Source: Pantoea eucrina (GTDB taxonomy: Bacteria > Pseudomonadota > Gammaproteobacteria > Enterobacterales > Enterobacteriaceae). Taken from it: DNA of 64,000 bases. Below the pieces are notes generated by a model. That model ran no database searches. It worked only from the letters and a program-made list of their open reading frames with translations, and was not told the DNA's origin. The position numbers were made by a program, and so were the translations under genes. Within the stretch, counting starts at the first letter, position 1. Every line of letters begins with the position of its first letter. This document shows positions 1 through 7,000 of the stretch, one piece after another. Location of the stretch: positions 1-64,000 of the forward strand of contig NZ_MAYN01000002.1 of the NCBI RefSeq assembly GCF_001691555.1, in the 5' to 3' direction.

Positions 1-144
1 GTGTACATCGACCTCGGCGACATTGGCAACTGCCGCAACCCGATGCAGACGCTGCGTATGCTCTACGTCGCATACAGCCGCGCCGCCAAGCGCGTGTTTC
101 TGTTCGGGGCTTTACCACCACGTTATATGGGAGTTGCTGCATGA
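1..144 (+). CDS. DNA helicase, C-terminal end (partial)
   Basis: The reading frame is open from the first base and stops at 142-144, so the 5' part lies outside the window. The visible 47 residues contain LRMLYVAYSRA, which resembles the last motif of superfamily 1 helicases (UvrD/RecD type, YVALSRA). N4-like phages carry such a helicase just upstream of their DNA polymerase region, which fits this position. The stop overlaps the next start as ATGA, so the two genes are probably translationally coupled. Only the C-terminus is seen, so the exact helicase class is an inference. Confidence 0.75.
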   Translation: MYIDLGDIGNCRNPMQTLRMLYVAYSRAAKRVFLFGALPPRYMGVAA

Positions 145-323
145 CATTCAGTGAACTGGCCGATAAGGCCAAGCATCAGGAATCTGTTGCCTGTTTCGGT
201 GCTGCTGCACAGTACTGGATCGCCGCTAACAAAGCGGCCAGAAAGCAGGAAAACAAAGAGTGGGCCGCCAACCGCGCTATGTACTGTAGCCGGATGCACG
301 CGCTAAAGGCAGGCCCGCGCTGA
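141..323 (+). CDS. ANR-family-like small regulator
   Basis: This 60-residue protein fits the pattern of ANR proteins (AraC negative regulators such as Aar of enteroaggregative E. coli). It has an N-terminal helix with LADKAK, then AAQYWIAANKAARK, then N-x2-W-x3-R-x2-YC. In bacteria ANR proteins bind AraC/XylS activators; homologues occur on phages and plasmids. The start overlaps the upstream stop (ATGA), with GGGAG eight bases ahead. The assignment is by motif recognition, and the phage role is unknown. It might alter host regulators or act only on phage genes. Confidence 0.6.
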   Translation: MTFSELADKAKHQESVACFGAAAQYWIAANKAARKQENKEWAANRAMYCSRMHALKAGPR

Positions 324-365
324 CCGATCGCCAGTTCGCACTTCTGTAAGCAAACCCCTCGCATA

Positions 366-394
366 CCTCATACTTCATACTTATGAAGTGTGAA
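366..394. repeat. Heptad TATGAAG-type inverted repeat, copy 1
   Basis: TTCATACTT and AAGTGTGAA (about 374-382 and 386-394) form a near-perfect 9-bp hairpin with loop ATG. Related copies lie at 48094, 50674, 51706, 54533 and 61444, mostly in intergenic gaps or over start sites. Confidence 0.55.
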
Positions 395-406
395 ATATTA
401 ATTATG

Positions 407-429
407 AGCCCCTGTATGGGGCTTTTTTT
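407..429 (+). terminator. Rho-independent terminator
   Basis: AGCCCC pairs with GGGGCT across a 5-base loop and is followed by seven T. It ends the transcript that reads the helicase and ANR-like genes. Confidence 0.8.
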
Positions 430-442
430 CATGGAGTCGATT

Positions 443-652
443 ATGTGGAACAAGCTGAATATCTGGTGGCACAAGCGTGAAGCACGCTACTGGACCCGCC
501 GGATTGAGGAACTGTTCGCGACATATGATTGTGGTGAGGATCTCCTCGACATGATCACAGGCGGGAGGCTGAGCCGGTACCGCGTAAACCGGGCCTGGCA
601 CCTTGCCGTGTTGAAACGTATCGATCCTGCCTACCCGGAGACTAAGCAATGA
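443..652 (+). CDS. Hypothetical protein, basic, 69 aa
   Basis: The start at 443 is chosen because GGAG lies 6 bases ahead and the longer frame would begin upstream of the terminator at 407-429. The protein is rich in Trp, Arg and His at the N-terminus (WNKLNIWWHKREARYWTRR) and has no family I recognise. It overlaps the next gene by ATGA and opens the small operon running to 1625. Confidence 0.7.
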   Translation: MWNKLNIWWHKREARYWTRRIEELFATYDCGEDLLDMITGGRLSRYRVNRAWHLAVLKRIDPAYPETKQ

Positions 653-1122
653 GCCGCGATATCAGTGCAGTTCGTATCGATTACCCCAACTACGGTAAGC
701 CGTGGTACATGCGTGACAACCTCCAGCTGGAGACCTGCTTCGATAAGAAGATGCCTCTGGTTGAGATGTGCGACACGCTGGGGCGCAACCCCTCAAGCCT
801 CGTGCGTCACATGACCACCATGGGGCTGTTGCGCAAAGGCAGCAACGGAGAGCTGCTGCGTTACGATGATAAGCGCATGGAGTGGCGTCTCTGGGCAACC
901 GTCCGCGAGGACAAAATCATCACCGATAACTTTGCGCTGCGCCCGGGCGCGCTGCCGAGCGTGGAGGACAAACTGCGAGCAGCGTTCGAGCGTAAATTTA
1001 TGCTTGAGAACCCGCAGAGTTCCGTTAAGCGTGCCCCGAACGATCCGGCCAAATACCTGTACGCCCACACTGAGAGCCTCTGGCGCCTGACGCGTGGGGT
1101 GTACCTTGAAATGGTGGCCTGA
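649..1122 (+). CDS. Hypothetical protein, possible HTH, 157 aa
   Basis: Residues around 35-58 (MPLVEMCDTLGRNPSSLVRHMTTMGLL) look like a helix-turn-helix, with a short second helix ending in LVRHM. The rest is charged and carries no motif I recognise. It is coupled to both neighbours by overlapping stop/start codons, so the three genes 443-1625 form one translational unit upstream of the DNA polymerase. A DNA-binding role is inferred only from this segment. Confidence 0.7.
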   Translation: MSRDISAVRIDYPNYGKPWYMRDNLQLETCFDKKMPLVEMCDTLGRNPSSLVRHMTTMGLLRKGSNGELLRYDDKRMEWRLWATVREDKIITDNFALRPGALPSVEDKLRAAFERKFMLENPQSSVKRAPNDPAKYLYAHTESLWRLTRGVYLEMVA

Positions 1123-1625
1123 TGCGACAGTCACGTTACAAATCCATGGATAGCTACGCGTTCATGGGGGCAATGTCAGACTGCCTGCTTAAACCAGGCT
1201 TTGACCACATTGCCGAGCTGCTCAGAAGCATTCACCGGCTCCACCGGGAGGCGTCTGGCTCAGACAAAGGCTTTATGTTTGACGATCGCTTTTTCCCGGC
1301 GCGTGCCGGCGTGCGGTACGAATCAGTGATAGACCTGCATCCGTCTCAGCATGAGCGCATGCAGGATTACCTGATGCTGCAGCACATGATGGAGCAGGAG
1401 GCGCATCAGCTGATGAACTGGATCAGGAATATGTTCGCCCGCTGCACCAGCTGGGAGAACGTCAAAGCCAACCTGCCTGAGGAGGTGACCAGCGTGCTGC
1501 TGAGCGACGGCAAATGCCAGGAGCTCGGTACGGTGGAGGCCCGAACGGAAACGCCTTATCCGCTGCCGGACGAGCTCCGGCTGCTCATGCTCAAACTCCT
1601 GGGCATGCGATTTCTCTGCTCATAG
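1122..1625 (+). CDS. Hypothetical protein, 167 aa
   Basis: The start overlaps the previous stop (TGATG). The protein is soluble and mostly helical by composition, with no recognisable motif. It is the last gene before a strong terminator at 1632-1655, so it ends a transcription unit separate from the DNA polymerase. Confidence 0.7.
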   Translation: MRQSRYKSMDSYAFMGAMSDCLLKPGFDHIAELLRSIHRLHREASGSDKGFMFDDRFFPARAGVRYESVIDLHPSQHERMQDYLMLQHMMEQEAHQLMNWIRNMFARCTSWENVKANLPEEVTSVLLSDGKCQELGTVEARTETPYPLPDELRLLMLKLLGMRFLCS

Positions 1626-1631
1626 TGAACG

Positions 1632-1655
1632 TTCCGCCGCTGGCGGAATTTTTTT
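1632..1655 (+). terminator. Rho-independent terminator
   Basis: TTCCGCC GCT GGCGGAA makes a 7-bp stem with a 3-base loop, followed by seven T. It separates the small operon from the DNA polymerase unit. Confidence 0.85.
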
Positions 1656-1673
1656 GCGTGAACAGTAGTTTTT

Positions 1674-1687
1674 TAGGATTAATCCTA
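1674..1687. promoter_or_regulatory. TAGGATTAATCCTA palindrome upstream of DNA polymerase
   Basis: A perfect 14-bp palindrome in AT-rich DNA lies about 45 bases before the polymerase start. The core GGATTAATCC recurs at 34374 and 63382, with variants at 42674 and 45021, always between genes. It may be a promoter element or operator for middle/late transcription; this is inference. Confidence 0.5.
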
Positions 1688-1732
1688 TTATAAATACACC
1701 CCTTTTAGGATATGGCGCAGAGGAAACCGCAC

Positions 1733-4318
1733 ATGCGTTACACCGTGTTTGACAGGGAAGGGACCAAATATCCGGTCTGTATCCTCGTAAAGCCGTTGCA
1801 GCTTCGTCAGAAAGAGCTGCAGGTGAACTATGTCGATCCGCTCGTGAACCAGGGAGTACCGGCATCATCGGTGCTGGCTTACGATCTGCTCACTACCGGA
1901 AAGAAAACGCCGGCCGCTAAACAGAAAGCCTACCTCAGCGAGGAGCTGCTCCCCGCCCTGGCATCCCTGCAGGTGGAGTGGCTGCTGGTCTGTGACTCCG
2001 ACTACTTCAAAACGCTCACCAAGCTGACCAAAGCCGATCGCCATCTGGGTTACATCGAGCCGTGCGCTATCGCCGGCTACGAGTACATGAAGGTCATCTA
2101 CTGCCCGAACTATGCCGGGCTGTTCTATGACCCTTCGCTCCAGGTGAAGATCGACAACGCGCTGGCCACCCTGGTGAACGGTATGCGGGACACCTACCAG
2201 CCGCCGGGTATCGACATCATCAAATATGCCGACTACCCCTCCACCGTCGCGGATATTAAAGCCTGGCTGGATAAGTTCACCGCCGAGGGCACTGACCTGA
2301 CCGTGGACATTGAGACCTTCGGGCTCAAGCACTATCAGGCCGGTATCGGGACTATCTGTTTCTGCTGGAATAAGCACGAAGGGATCGCCTTTCGCGTTGA
2401 CCTGCTGAGAACGAAAGCGGAAGCGGCACAGGTGCGCCAGCTGCTGTGGACCTTCTTTATGCAGTGGCAGGGCAGGGCGATTTACCACAACATCTCGTTC
2501 GACGTGTACGTGCTGGTTTATCAGCTGTTCATGACCGACCTGCTCGACACCGAGGGGATGCTGATGGGCCTGGATACGATGCTGCGTAACTGGGACTGTA
2601 CGAAGCTCATCACCTACCTGGCCACCAACGGCTGCGGCGGCAACAAGCTCAGCCTGAAAGACGTGGTTCAGGAGTTTTGCGGCAACTACGCAGAGTCCGA
2701 TATTAACGATATCACCCTGATTGAGCCAGACGCGCTCCTGCAGTACAACCTGGTGGACGGACTCGGCACCTGGTTTGCGCTGGAGAAGCACTGGCACGGC
2801 ATGGTGCAGGACAACCAGTTATGCATTTACGAGAACCTGTTCAAGCCGTGCATCAAAGACATCATCCAGATGCAGCTCACCGGGCTGCCGCTGGATATGG
2901 CGGAGGTAGCGCGCGGTAAGAAGGTGCTCGAGGCTGACCGTCAATCAGCCGTCGATCGCATCCATACCACCAGCGCAGTCACGAAGTTTGTGCTGCTGCT
3001 GAATGAAGAATGGGTCGCTGAGAAAAACGAGACCCTGAAAAAGAAGCGTGTAACGCTCGCTGACGCCAAGGAAACGTTTAACCCGGGCTCGGGCCCGCAG
3101 CTGCAAAAGCTGCTGTACGAGGTTCTCGGTTTGCCGGTGCTGGACTACACCGACTCAAAGCTGCCCGCCACCGGCGGGAAGACGTTGAAGAAGCTCGTCC
3201 ATCACACGCAGGACCCGGACGTACTGCAGCTCCTCGAGGCGCTCATCGACTTCAAAGCGGTCGATAAGATCCTCAACTCGTTTATCCCGGCATTTGAGGC
3301 TGTACCTCAGGCACCGGATGGCTGGCACTACCTGCACGGGAACTTCAACCTCGGCGGGACCGTCTCCGGACGTCTCTCGAGTAACGGTCCCAACCTGCAG
3401 AACCTGCCGGCGTCTGGCTCGAAGTACGCCAAAGTCATCAAGAAGATGTTCCGCGCGCCGGAAGGCTGGCTGTTTGTCGGCCTGGACTACGCATCGCTTG
3501 AGGACCGCATCTCTGCGCTCACCACCCGTGACCCGAACAAGCTCAAGGTTTACACCGATGGCTTCGACGGCCACTGCCTGCGAGCGCAGGCATATTTTGC
3601 GGATCACATGCCGGATATCGACCCTGCATCCGTGGAATCAGTGAACTCAATTGAGAGCCTGTACCCGGACTGGCGCCAGAAGTCGAAAACCCCGACGTTC
3701 CTGCTGACCTATGGCGGCACGTACATCGGGCTTATGGCGAGCTGCGGCTTTGCCAAAGACTTCGCGCAGATGATTGAAGGCCGCTATCACGAGCTCTACG
3801 CAGTGAGTGATCAGTGGGTTGCCAAACAAGTACAGCAGGCATGTAACGACGGTTATGTCACCGCCGCGTTCGGCCTGCGCGTTCGCACGCCCCTGCTGGC
3901 GCAGGTCGTGCTCGGCACGAGCCGAACGCCGTACGAAGCGGAAGCCGAAGGGCGCACCGCCGGCAACGCACTGGGGCAGAGCTGGGGGTTACTCAACAGC
4001 CGTTCTGCGATGGCCTTTATGAAGAAAGTCAGGGCGAGCGAGTGGAAGCATGACATCCGCCCGTGCGCGCAAATCCACGATGCCCAGTATTACCTTGTGC
4101 GCAACAATTCTGCGCTGCTGGAGTGGATGAACCGCGAGCTGGTGGAGGAAGTGAAGTGGCAGGAGGACCCGCTTATCTGGCACGACGAGGTCAAACTCGG
4201 CGGCGATCTGTCGGTGTTTCACCCGACCTGGGCTGACGAAATGGTGATCCCCAACGGGAGCACTGAAAAAGAAATCATTCGCCTGGCATATGCGCACGCA
4301 TATCCAGAAGTTGCATAA
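1733..4318 (+). CDS. DNA polymerase I family (family A) with 3'-5' exonuclease
   Basis: This replicative polymerase corresponds to N4 gp39. The exonuclease domain shows DIET (D192), NISFD and YNLVD (Yx3D). The polymerase domain shows SGRLSSNGPNLQNLP, motif A GLDYASLEDR (D585), motif B KTPTFLLTYGG and motif C QIHDAQ (H782, D783). All catalytic residues are present, so it should be active in both proofreading and synthesis. I chose the start at 1733 (MRYTVFD) because AGAGGA lies 8 bases ahead. The in-frame ATG at 1712 has only AGGA one base away. The length of 861 residues is usual for N4-like polymerases. A palindrome at 1674 precedes it. Confidence 0.95.
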   Translation: MRYTVFDREGTKYPVCILVKPLQLRQKELQVNYVDPLVNQGVPASSVLAYDLLTTGKKTPAAKQKAYLSEELLPALASLQVEWLLVCDSDYFKTLTKLTKADRHLGYIEPCAIAGYEYMKVIYCPNYAGLFYDPSLQVKIDNALATLVNGMRDTYQPPGIDIIKYADYPSTVADIKAWLDKFTAEGTDLTVDIETFGLKHYQAGIGTICFCWNKHEGIAFRVDLLRTKAEAAQVRQLLWTFFMQWQGRAIYHNISFDVYVLVYQLFMTDLLDTEGMLMGLDTMLRNWDCTKLITYLATNGCGGNKLSLKDVVQEFCGNYAESDINDITLIEPDALLQYNLVDGLGTWFALEKHWHGMVQDNQLCIYENLFKPCIKDIIQMQLTGLPLDMAEVARGKKVLEADRQSAVDRIHTTSAVTKFVLLLNEEWVAEKNETLKKKRVTLADAKETFNPGSGPQLQKLLYEVLGLPVLDYTDSKLPATGGKTLKKLVHHTQDPDVLQLLEALIDFKAVDKILNSFIPAFEAVPQAPDGWHYLHGNFNLGGTVSGRLSSNGPNLQNLPASGSKYAKVIKKMFRAPEGWLFVGLDYASLEDRISALTTRDPNKLKVYTDGFDGHCLRAQAYFADHMPDIDPASVESVNSIESLYPDWRQKSKTPTFLLTYGGTYIGLMASCGFAKDFAQMIEGRYHELYAVSDQWVAKQVQQACNDGYVTAAFGLRVRTPLLAQVVLGTSRTPYEAEAEGRTAGNALGQSWGLLNSRSAMAFMKKVRASEWKHDIRPCAQIHDAQYYLVRNNSALLEWMNRELVEEVKWQEDPLIWHDEVKLGGDLSVFHPTWADEMVIPNGSTEKEIIRLAYAHAYPEVA

Positions 4319-4332
4319 CCAACGGAGTTTTT

Positions 4333-4620
4333 ATGTCACAAGAGAATAAGCAATTTTACATGCTGCTGACCCACCGCGTTGAGTCAGTGTCCTGCAAAGA
4401 CCTGATCATCCAGGTCACCGTGGCCAACGGCACGCCGAACATCACCCGCACCATGCTGGAACAGGCGTCACGCAATGCGATCGCCAGCGCTAACGATATC
4501 CATGAAGGTATCGAAGTCACCGCGTGCTCGCTTATCGCACGCATTGACCTGGGCCACATGACCGAATCCGAGTTCATGGGCGCTGCCGCTGTTGCTGCTG
4601 CAGAAGCCGCAGAGGCGTGA
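4333..4620 (+). CDS. Hypothetical protein, 95 aa
   Basis: It starts with a good GGAG and lies 14 bases after the DNA polymerase. The C-terminus is a run of Ala and Glu (GAAAVAAAEAAEA). No family is recognised. It is coupled to the next gene by a GTGA overlap and probably belongs to the replication operon. Confidence 0.75.
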   Translation: MSQENKQFYMLLTHRVESVSCKDLIIQVTVANGTPNITRTMLEQASRNAIASANDIHEGIEVTACSLIARIDLGHMTESEFMGAAAVAAAEAAEA

Positions 4621-4907
4621 GCCAGAAGCTGACCGGTAGCCGGGTAAATTACTACCTGGCTCAGGTGGAGCATCCGCAACGCGAAGAACAATTGCCCTAT
4701 CAGGCGGAGTGCGAAGACATTATCGCAGCGCTCAAAATGACGTTTGATGAAGGGTGTTTGTTTAAGGCGCTATGGCGGACTGCCGCTGCCCGTCTGGGCA
4801 ATGGCAAACCGGGACAGTCAGTGCTGTATGACGCTGAGAAGATGCACCACTACGCTGGCCGCATCTTACGCGCTGTCCGGAAAAGCAGTCTCCCCGCGGG
4901 GGAGTAA
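4617..4907 (+). CDS. Conserved-type phage hypothetical, 96 aa
   Basis: It starts with GTG overlapping the previous stop. The sequence HPQREEQLPYQAECEDII followed by MTFDEG and FKALWRTAAARLGNGKPG resembles small proteins I have seen in replication regions of enterobacterial phages, where ECxDII and FKALWR recur. I cannot assign a function. Its stop lies beside the hairpin CTCCCC/GGGGAG. Confidence 0.7.
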   Translation: MSQKLTGSRVNYYLAQVEHPQREEQLPYQAECEDIIAALKMTFDEGCLFKALWRTAAARLGNGKPGQSVLYDAEKMHHYAGRILRAVRKSSLPAGE

Positions 4908-4912
4908 AAGGC

Positions 4913-4940
4913 GGATACCGGCCCTGGCCGGTCGGTATCC
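4913..4940 (+). terminator. Strong hairpin without T-tract
   Basis: GGATACCG pairs perfectly with CGGTATCC around a GC-rich inner part. No run of T follows, so it may be an RNA-stabilising or processing structure rather than a terminator. Confidence 0.4.
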
Positions 4941-4984
4941 ATTGTATGACCTGAGGAGCCACACACACTCGTGGACAGAATAAA

Positions 4985-5128
4985 ATGAATAAAAACGCAC
5001 GTAATTCGGATTATTCCGAAAGTTCACGCTTTTTTTCTATTCTGATGCGCCTCTGGTCACTGGTCTTTGTCGGCTGCGCGCTCTCATGGGCAGCGGTCGC
5101 ATTAATTTGGATCATGGCATGCAGGTAA
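4985..5128 (+). CDS. Small membrane protein, 47 aa
   Basis: A charged N-terminus (MNKNARNSDYSESSR) is followed by one long hydrophobic segment (FFSILMRLWSLVFVGCALSWAAVALIWIM), which predicts a single inner-membrane pass. It overlaps the thyX start by 10 bases in another frame. Its Shine-Dalgarno site is weak, so existence is likely but not certain. Function unknown. Confidence 0.55.
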   Translation: MNKNARNSDYSESSRFFSILMRLWSLVFVGCALSWAAVALIWIMACR

Positions 5129-5751
5129 AGTTAGTCACCATCACCCCTGAGGCTGAAAAGCTCATCACCTACATAGCGCGGGTTTCCAACCCGGCGAACC
5201 AGTTCAATGAGAACATCGCCGGACTGCTGCGCTACTGCCATCGCGAAGGACACGTCTCTGTGTTCGAGCAGGCCCACATGACGGTGGAAATTAAAACCAC
5301 CCGTGCGATCTCCGCCCAGCTTCTGCGTCACCGCAGCTTCTGTTTCCAGGAGTTCTCACAGCGCTACGCCGCCGTGACGGAAAAGCCTGAGGTACCGGAG
5401 CTGCGTCTGCAGGACAGCAAAAATCGCCAGAGCTCTCTGCCGGTACCGCCGGAGATGGAGGACGCGATCGAGAAGCTGCAGCTCGAGGCGCAGTGGATGT
5501 TCGACCAGACCCAGAATCTGTACGAACGCATGCTCGCTGCCGGCATCGCCAAAGAGTGCGCCCGCGGCATCCTGCCGATGAACTCGCCGACCACGATCTA
5601 CATGACCGGCAACATCCGCAGCTGGATGCACTACCTCAAACTGCGCACCGGTAACGGCACGCAGCAGGAGCACGCGGAGATCGCGCTGGCCATCAAAGAT
5701 ATTTTCTGTCGTGAGCTGCCTATCGTCGCTGACGCACTGTTCGGCGAGTAA
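5119..5751 (+). CDS. thyX: Flavin-dependent thymidylate synthase ThyX
   Basis: ThyX makes dTMP from dUMP using FAD, NADPH and methylene-tetrahydrofolate. The signature RHR-x7-S is present as RHRSFCFQEFSQRY, and the C-terminal ARGILPMNSPTTIYMTGN with RSWMHYLKLR is typical of the family. The start at 5119 (MQVKLVTITPEAEKL) fits the family N-terminus and has GGA upstream; an earlier in-frame ATG at 5086 lies inside the preceding small gene. The resulting 210 residues are normal length. It lies in the replication operon and would feed DNA synthesis independently of the host enzyme ThyA. Confidence 0.95.
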   Translation: MQVKLVTITPEAEKLITYIARVSNPANQFNENIAGLLRYCHREGHVSVFEQAHMTVEIKTTRAISAQLLRHRSFCFQEFSQRYAAVTEKPEVPELRLQDSKNRQSSLPVPPEMEDAIEKLQLEAQWMFDQTQNLYERMLAAGIAKECARGILPMNSPTTIYMTGNIRSWMHYLKLRTGNGTQQEHAEIALAIKDIFCRELPIVADALFGE

Positions 5752-5760
5752 GGGGGAGCC

Positions 5761-5994
5761 ATGACCGATCGCATCTGGGCAACCTTCTGGTCCATTGTCA
5801 TCATCTGCATGTGCGGAACCATCGCGTTCAGCGTTTCGTCGTGTCAGCAGACCAACCGGCTGGAGAATGCACAAATTCAGCAGCTGGTGGAGCAGGGTAA
5901 ATCACCCATTGCCGCGCGCTGTGCGGTGAAGGGGTTTGACCTGAACCATGATGCGCTGATCTGCCAGGCTGCCGTCCTGAAAGGGGGCAACTGA
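5761..5994 (+). CDS. Small membrane protein or lipoprotein, 77 aa
   Basis: It has a strong GGGGGAG ribosome site. The N-terminus has one hydrophobic segment (IWATFWSIVIICMCGTIAFSV) ending in SVSSC, which could be a lipobox or simply the end of a transmembrane helix. The soluble tail is about 45 residues. It lies between thyX and the nuclease, with overlapping stop/start, so it is in the operon. Function unknown. Confidence 0.65.
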   Translation: MTDRIWATFWSIVIICMCGTIAFSVSSCQQTNRLENAQIQQLVEQGKSPIAARCAVKGFDLNHDALICQAAVLKGGN

Positions 5995-6998
5995 TGCAGG
6001 CCATGCGCTTCACCAACAACACCGGCATCTCGCTGCCGGTGGCGGTATGGCTCGCCCACGATGACTATGACTACGTCAACGAGGAAAAGTACATCTCCGC
6101 CACCGGCCTGCTCAAGCCGACGCGCCAGATAATCCTGGCCGGCCGCGCGACGAAAGCGGGTGTGTCTATTCCGGACATCAGCGGTGAGGTCAGTGCGGCG
6201 ATGGGCTCTGCGTTTCACGGGAGCATCGAGAAATCATGGGCACCGGAGCACTACCAGGCAAACCTGCGCAAGCTGGGTTACCCGGAGCGCGTGGTGCAGA
6301 TGGTTCGCATCAACCCGACTGACGCTGAGCTGCTGGAAAATCCGGACATCCTGCCGGTCTACATCGAGCAGCGCGAAACGCGCGAGCTGGATGGGTACCT
6401 GATTGGCGGGAAGTACGACATGATCATCGAGGGGCGCCTGCAGGATTTTAAGAGCACCTCGACGTATACCTACAAAAACCAAACCAACGTGGAAAAGTAC
6501 AGCTGGCAGGGCAGTATTTACCGTTGGCTCAATCCGGAGAAGGTCACCGATGACTTCATTTATATCCAGTATATTTTCACGGACTGGTCTGCGAACTTTG
6601 CTCGGTCTGACCCTAAATATCCTCGGTCTCGGGTTCTTGAGTTTCCTGTTCGTCTGAAATCCCTCGGCGAAACCGAACAGTATATCCGCTCCAAGCTGCA
6701 CGACTTAAAGCGTCTGCAGGACGTCCCCGAATCAGAGCTGCCACTGTGCACCGCTGAGGAGTTGTGGCGTTCGGATCCCGTGTTCAAGTACTACAAAAAC
6801 CCGGCAAATACCGCAGGCAAAAGTACCAAAAACTTTGACTCGCTGCACGACGCTAACCGTCACCTCGCCACTCAGGGCGTGGGGATCGTGAAGACCGTGC
6901 CTGGCGAAGTGAAAGCCTGTAAGTACTGTCCGGCGTTCGGCCTCTGCTCGCAGAAGGACGACCTGATCGCCCGCGGTGATTTGAAGATGGAGCAGTAA
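5994..6998 (+). CDS. PD-(D/E)XK family exonuclease (Cas4/RecB-like)
   Basis: The nuclease core reads GGKYDMIIEGRLQDFKST, with the D...DxK arrangement of PD-(D/E)XK enzymes of the RecB/Cas4 type. A C-terminal cysteine cluster (CKYC and PAFGLC) resembles the iron-sulfur or zinc clusters of such nucleases. The 334 residues fit the conserved N4-group replication nuclease next to the primase-helicase. It probably resects or processes replicating or recombining DNA. The start has GGGGG 7 bases ahead. Confidence 0.8.
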   Translation: MQAMRFTNNTGISLPVAVWLAHDDYDYVNEEKYISATGLLKPTRQIILAGRATKAGVSIPDISGEVSAAMGSAFHGSIEKSWAPEHYQANLRKLGYPERVVQMVRINPTDAELLENPDILPVYIEQRETRELDGYLIGGKYDMIIEGRLQDFKSTSTYTYKNQTNVEKYSWQGSIYRWLNPEKVTDDFIYIQYIFTDWSANFARSDPKYPRSRVLEFPVRLKSLGETEQYIRSKLHDLKRLQDVPESELPLCTAEELWRSDPVFKYYKNPANTAGKSTKNFDSLHDANRHLATQGVGIVKTVPGEVKACKYCPAFGLCSQKDDLIARGDLKMEQ

Positions 6999-7000
6999 GC

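Noticed and set aside
1712-1732. Earlier ATG for DNA polymerase
   Set aside because: Only AGGA one base away; the ATG at 1733 has AGAGGA at proper spacing.
4889-4905. CTCCCC-GCG-GGGGAG as a vRNAP promoter hairpin
   Set aside because: Three-base loop is right, but no GG at the expected start, and it lies in the middle region over a gene end.
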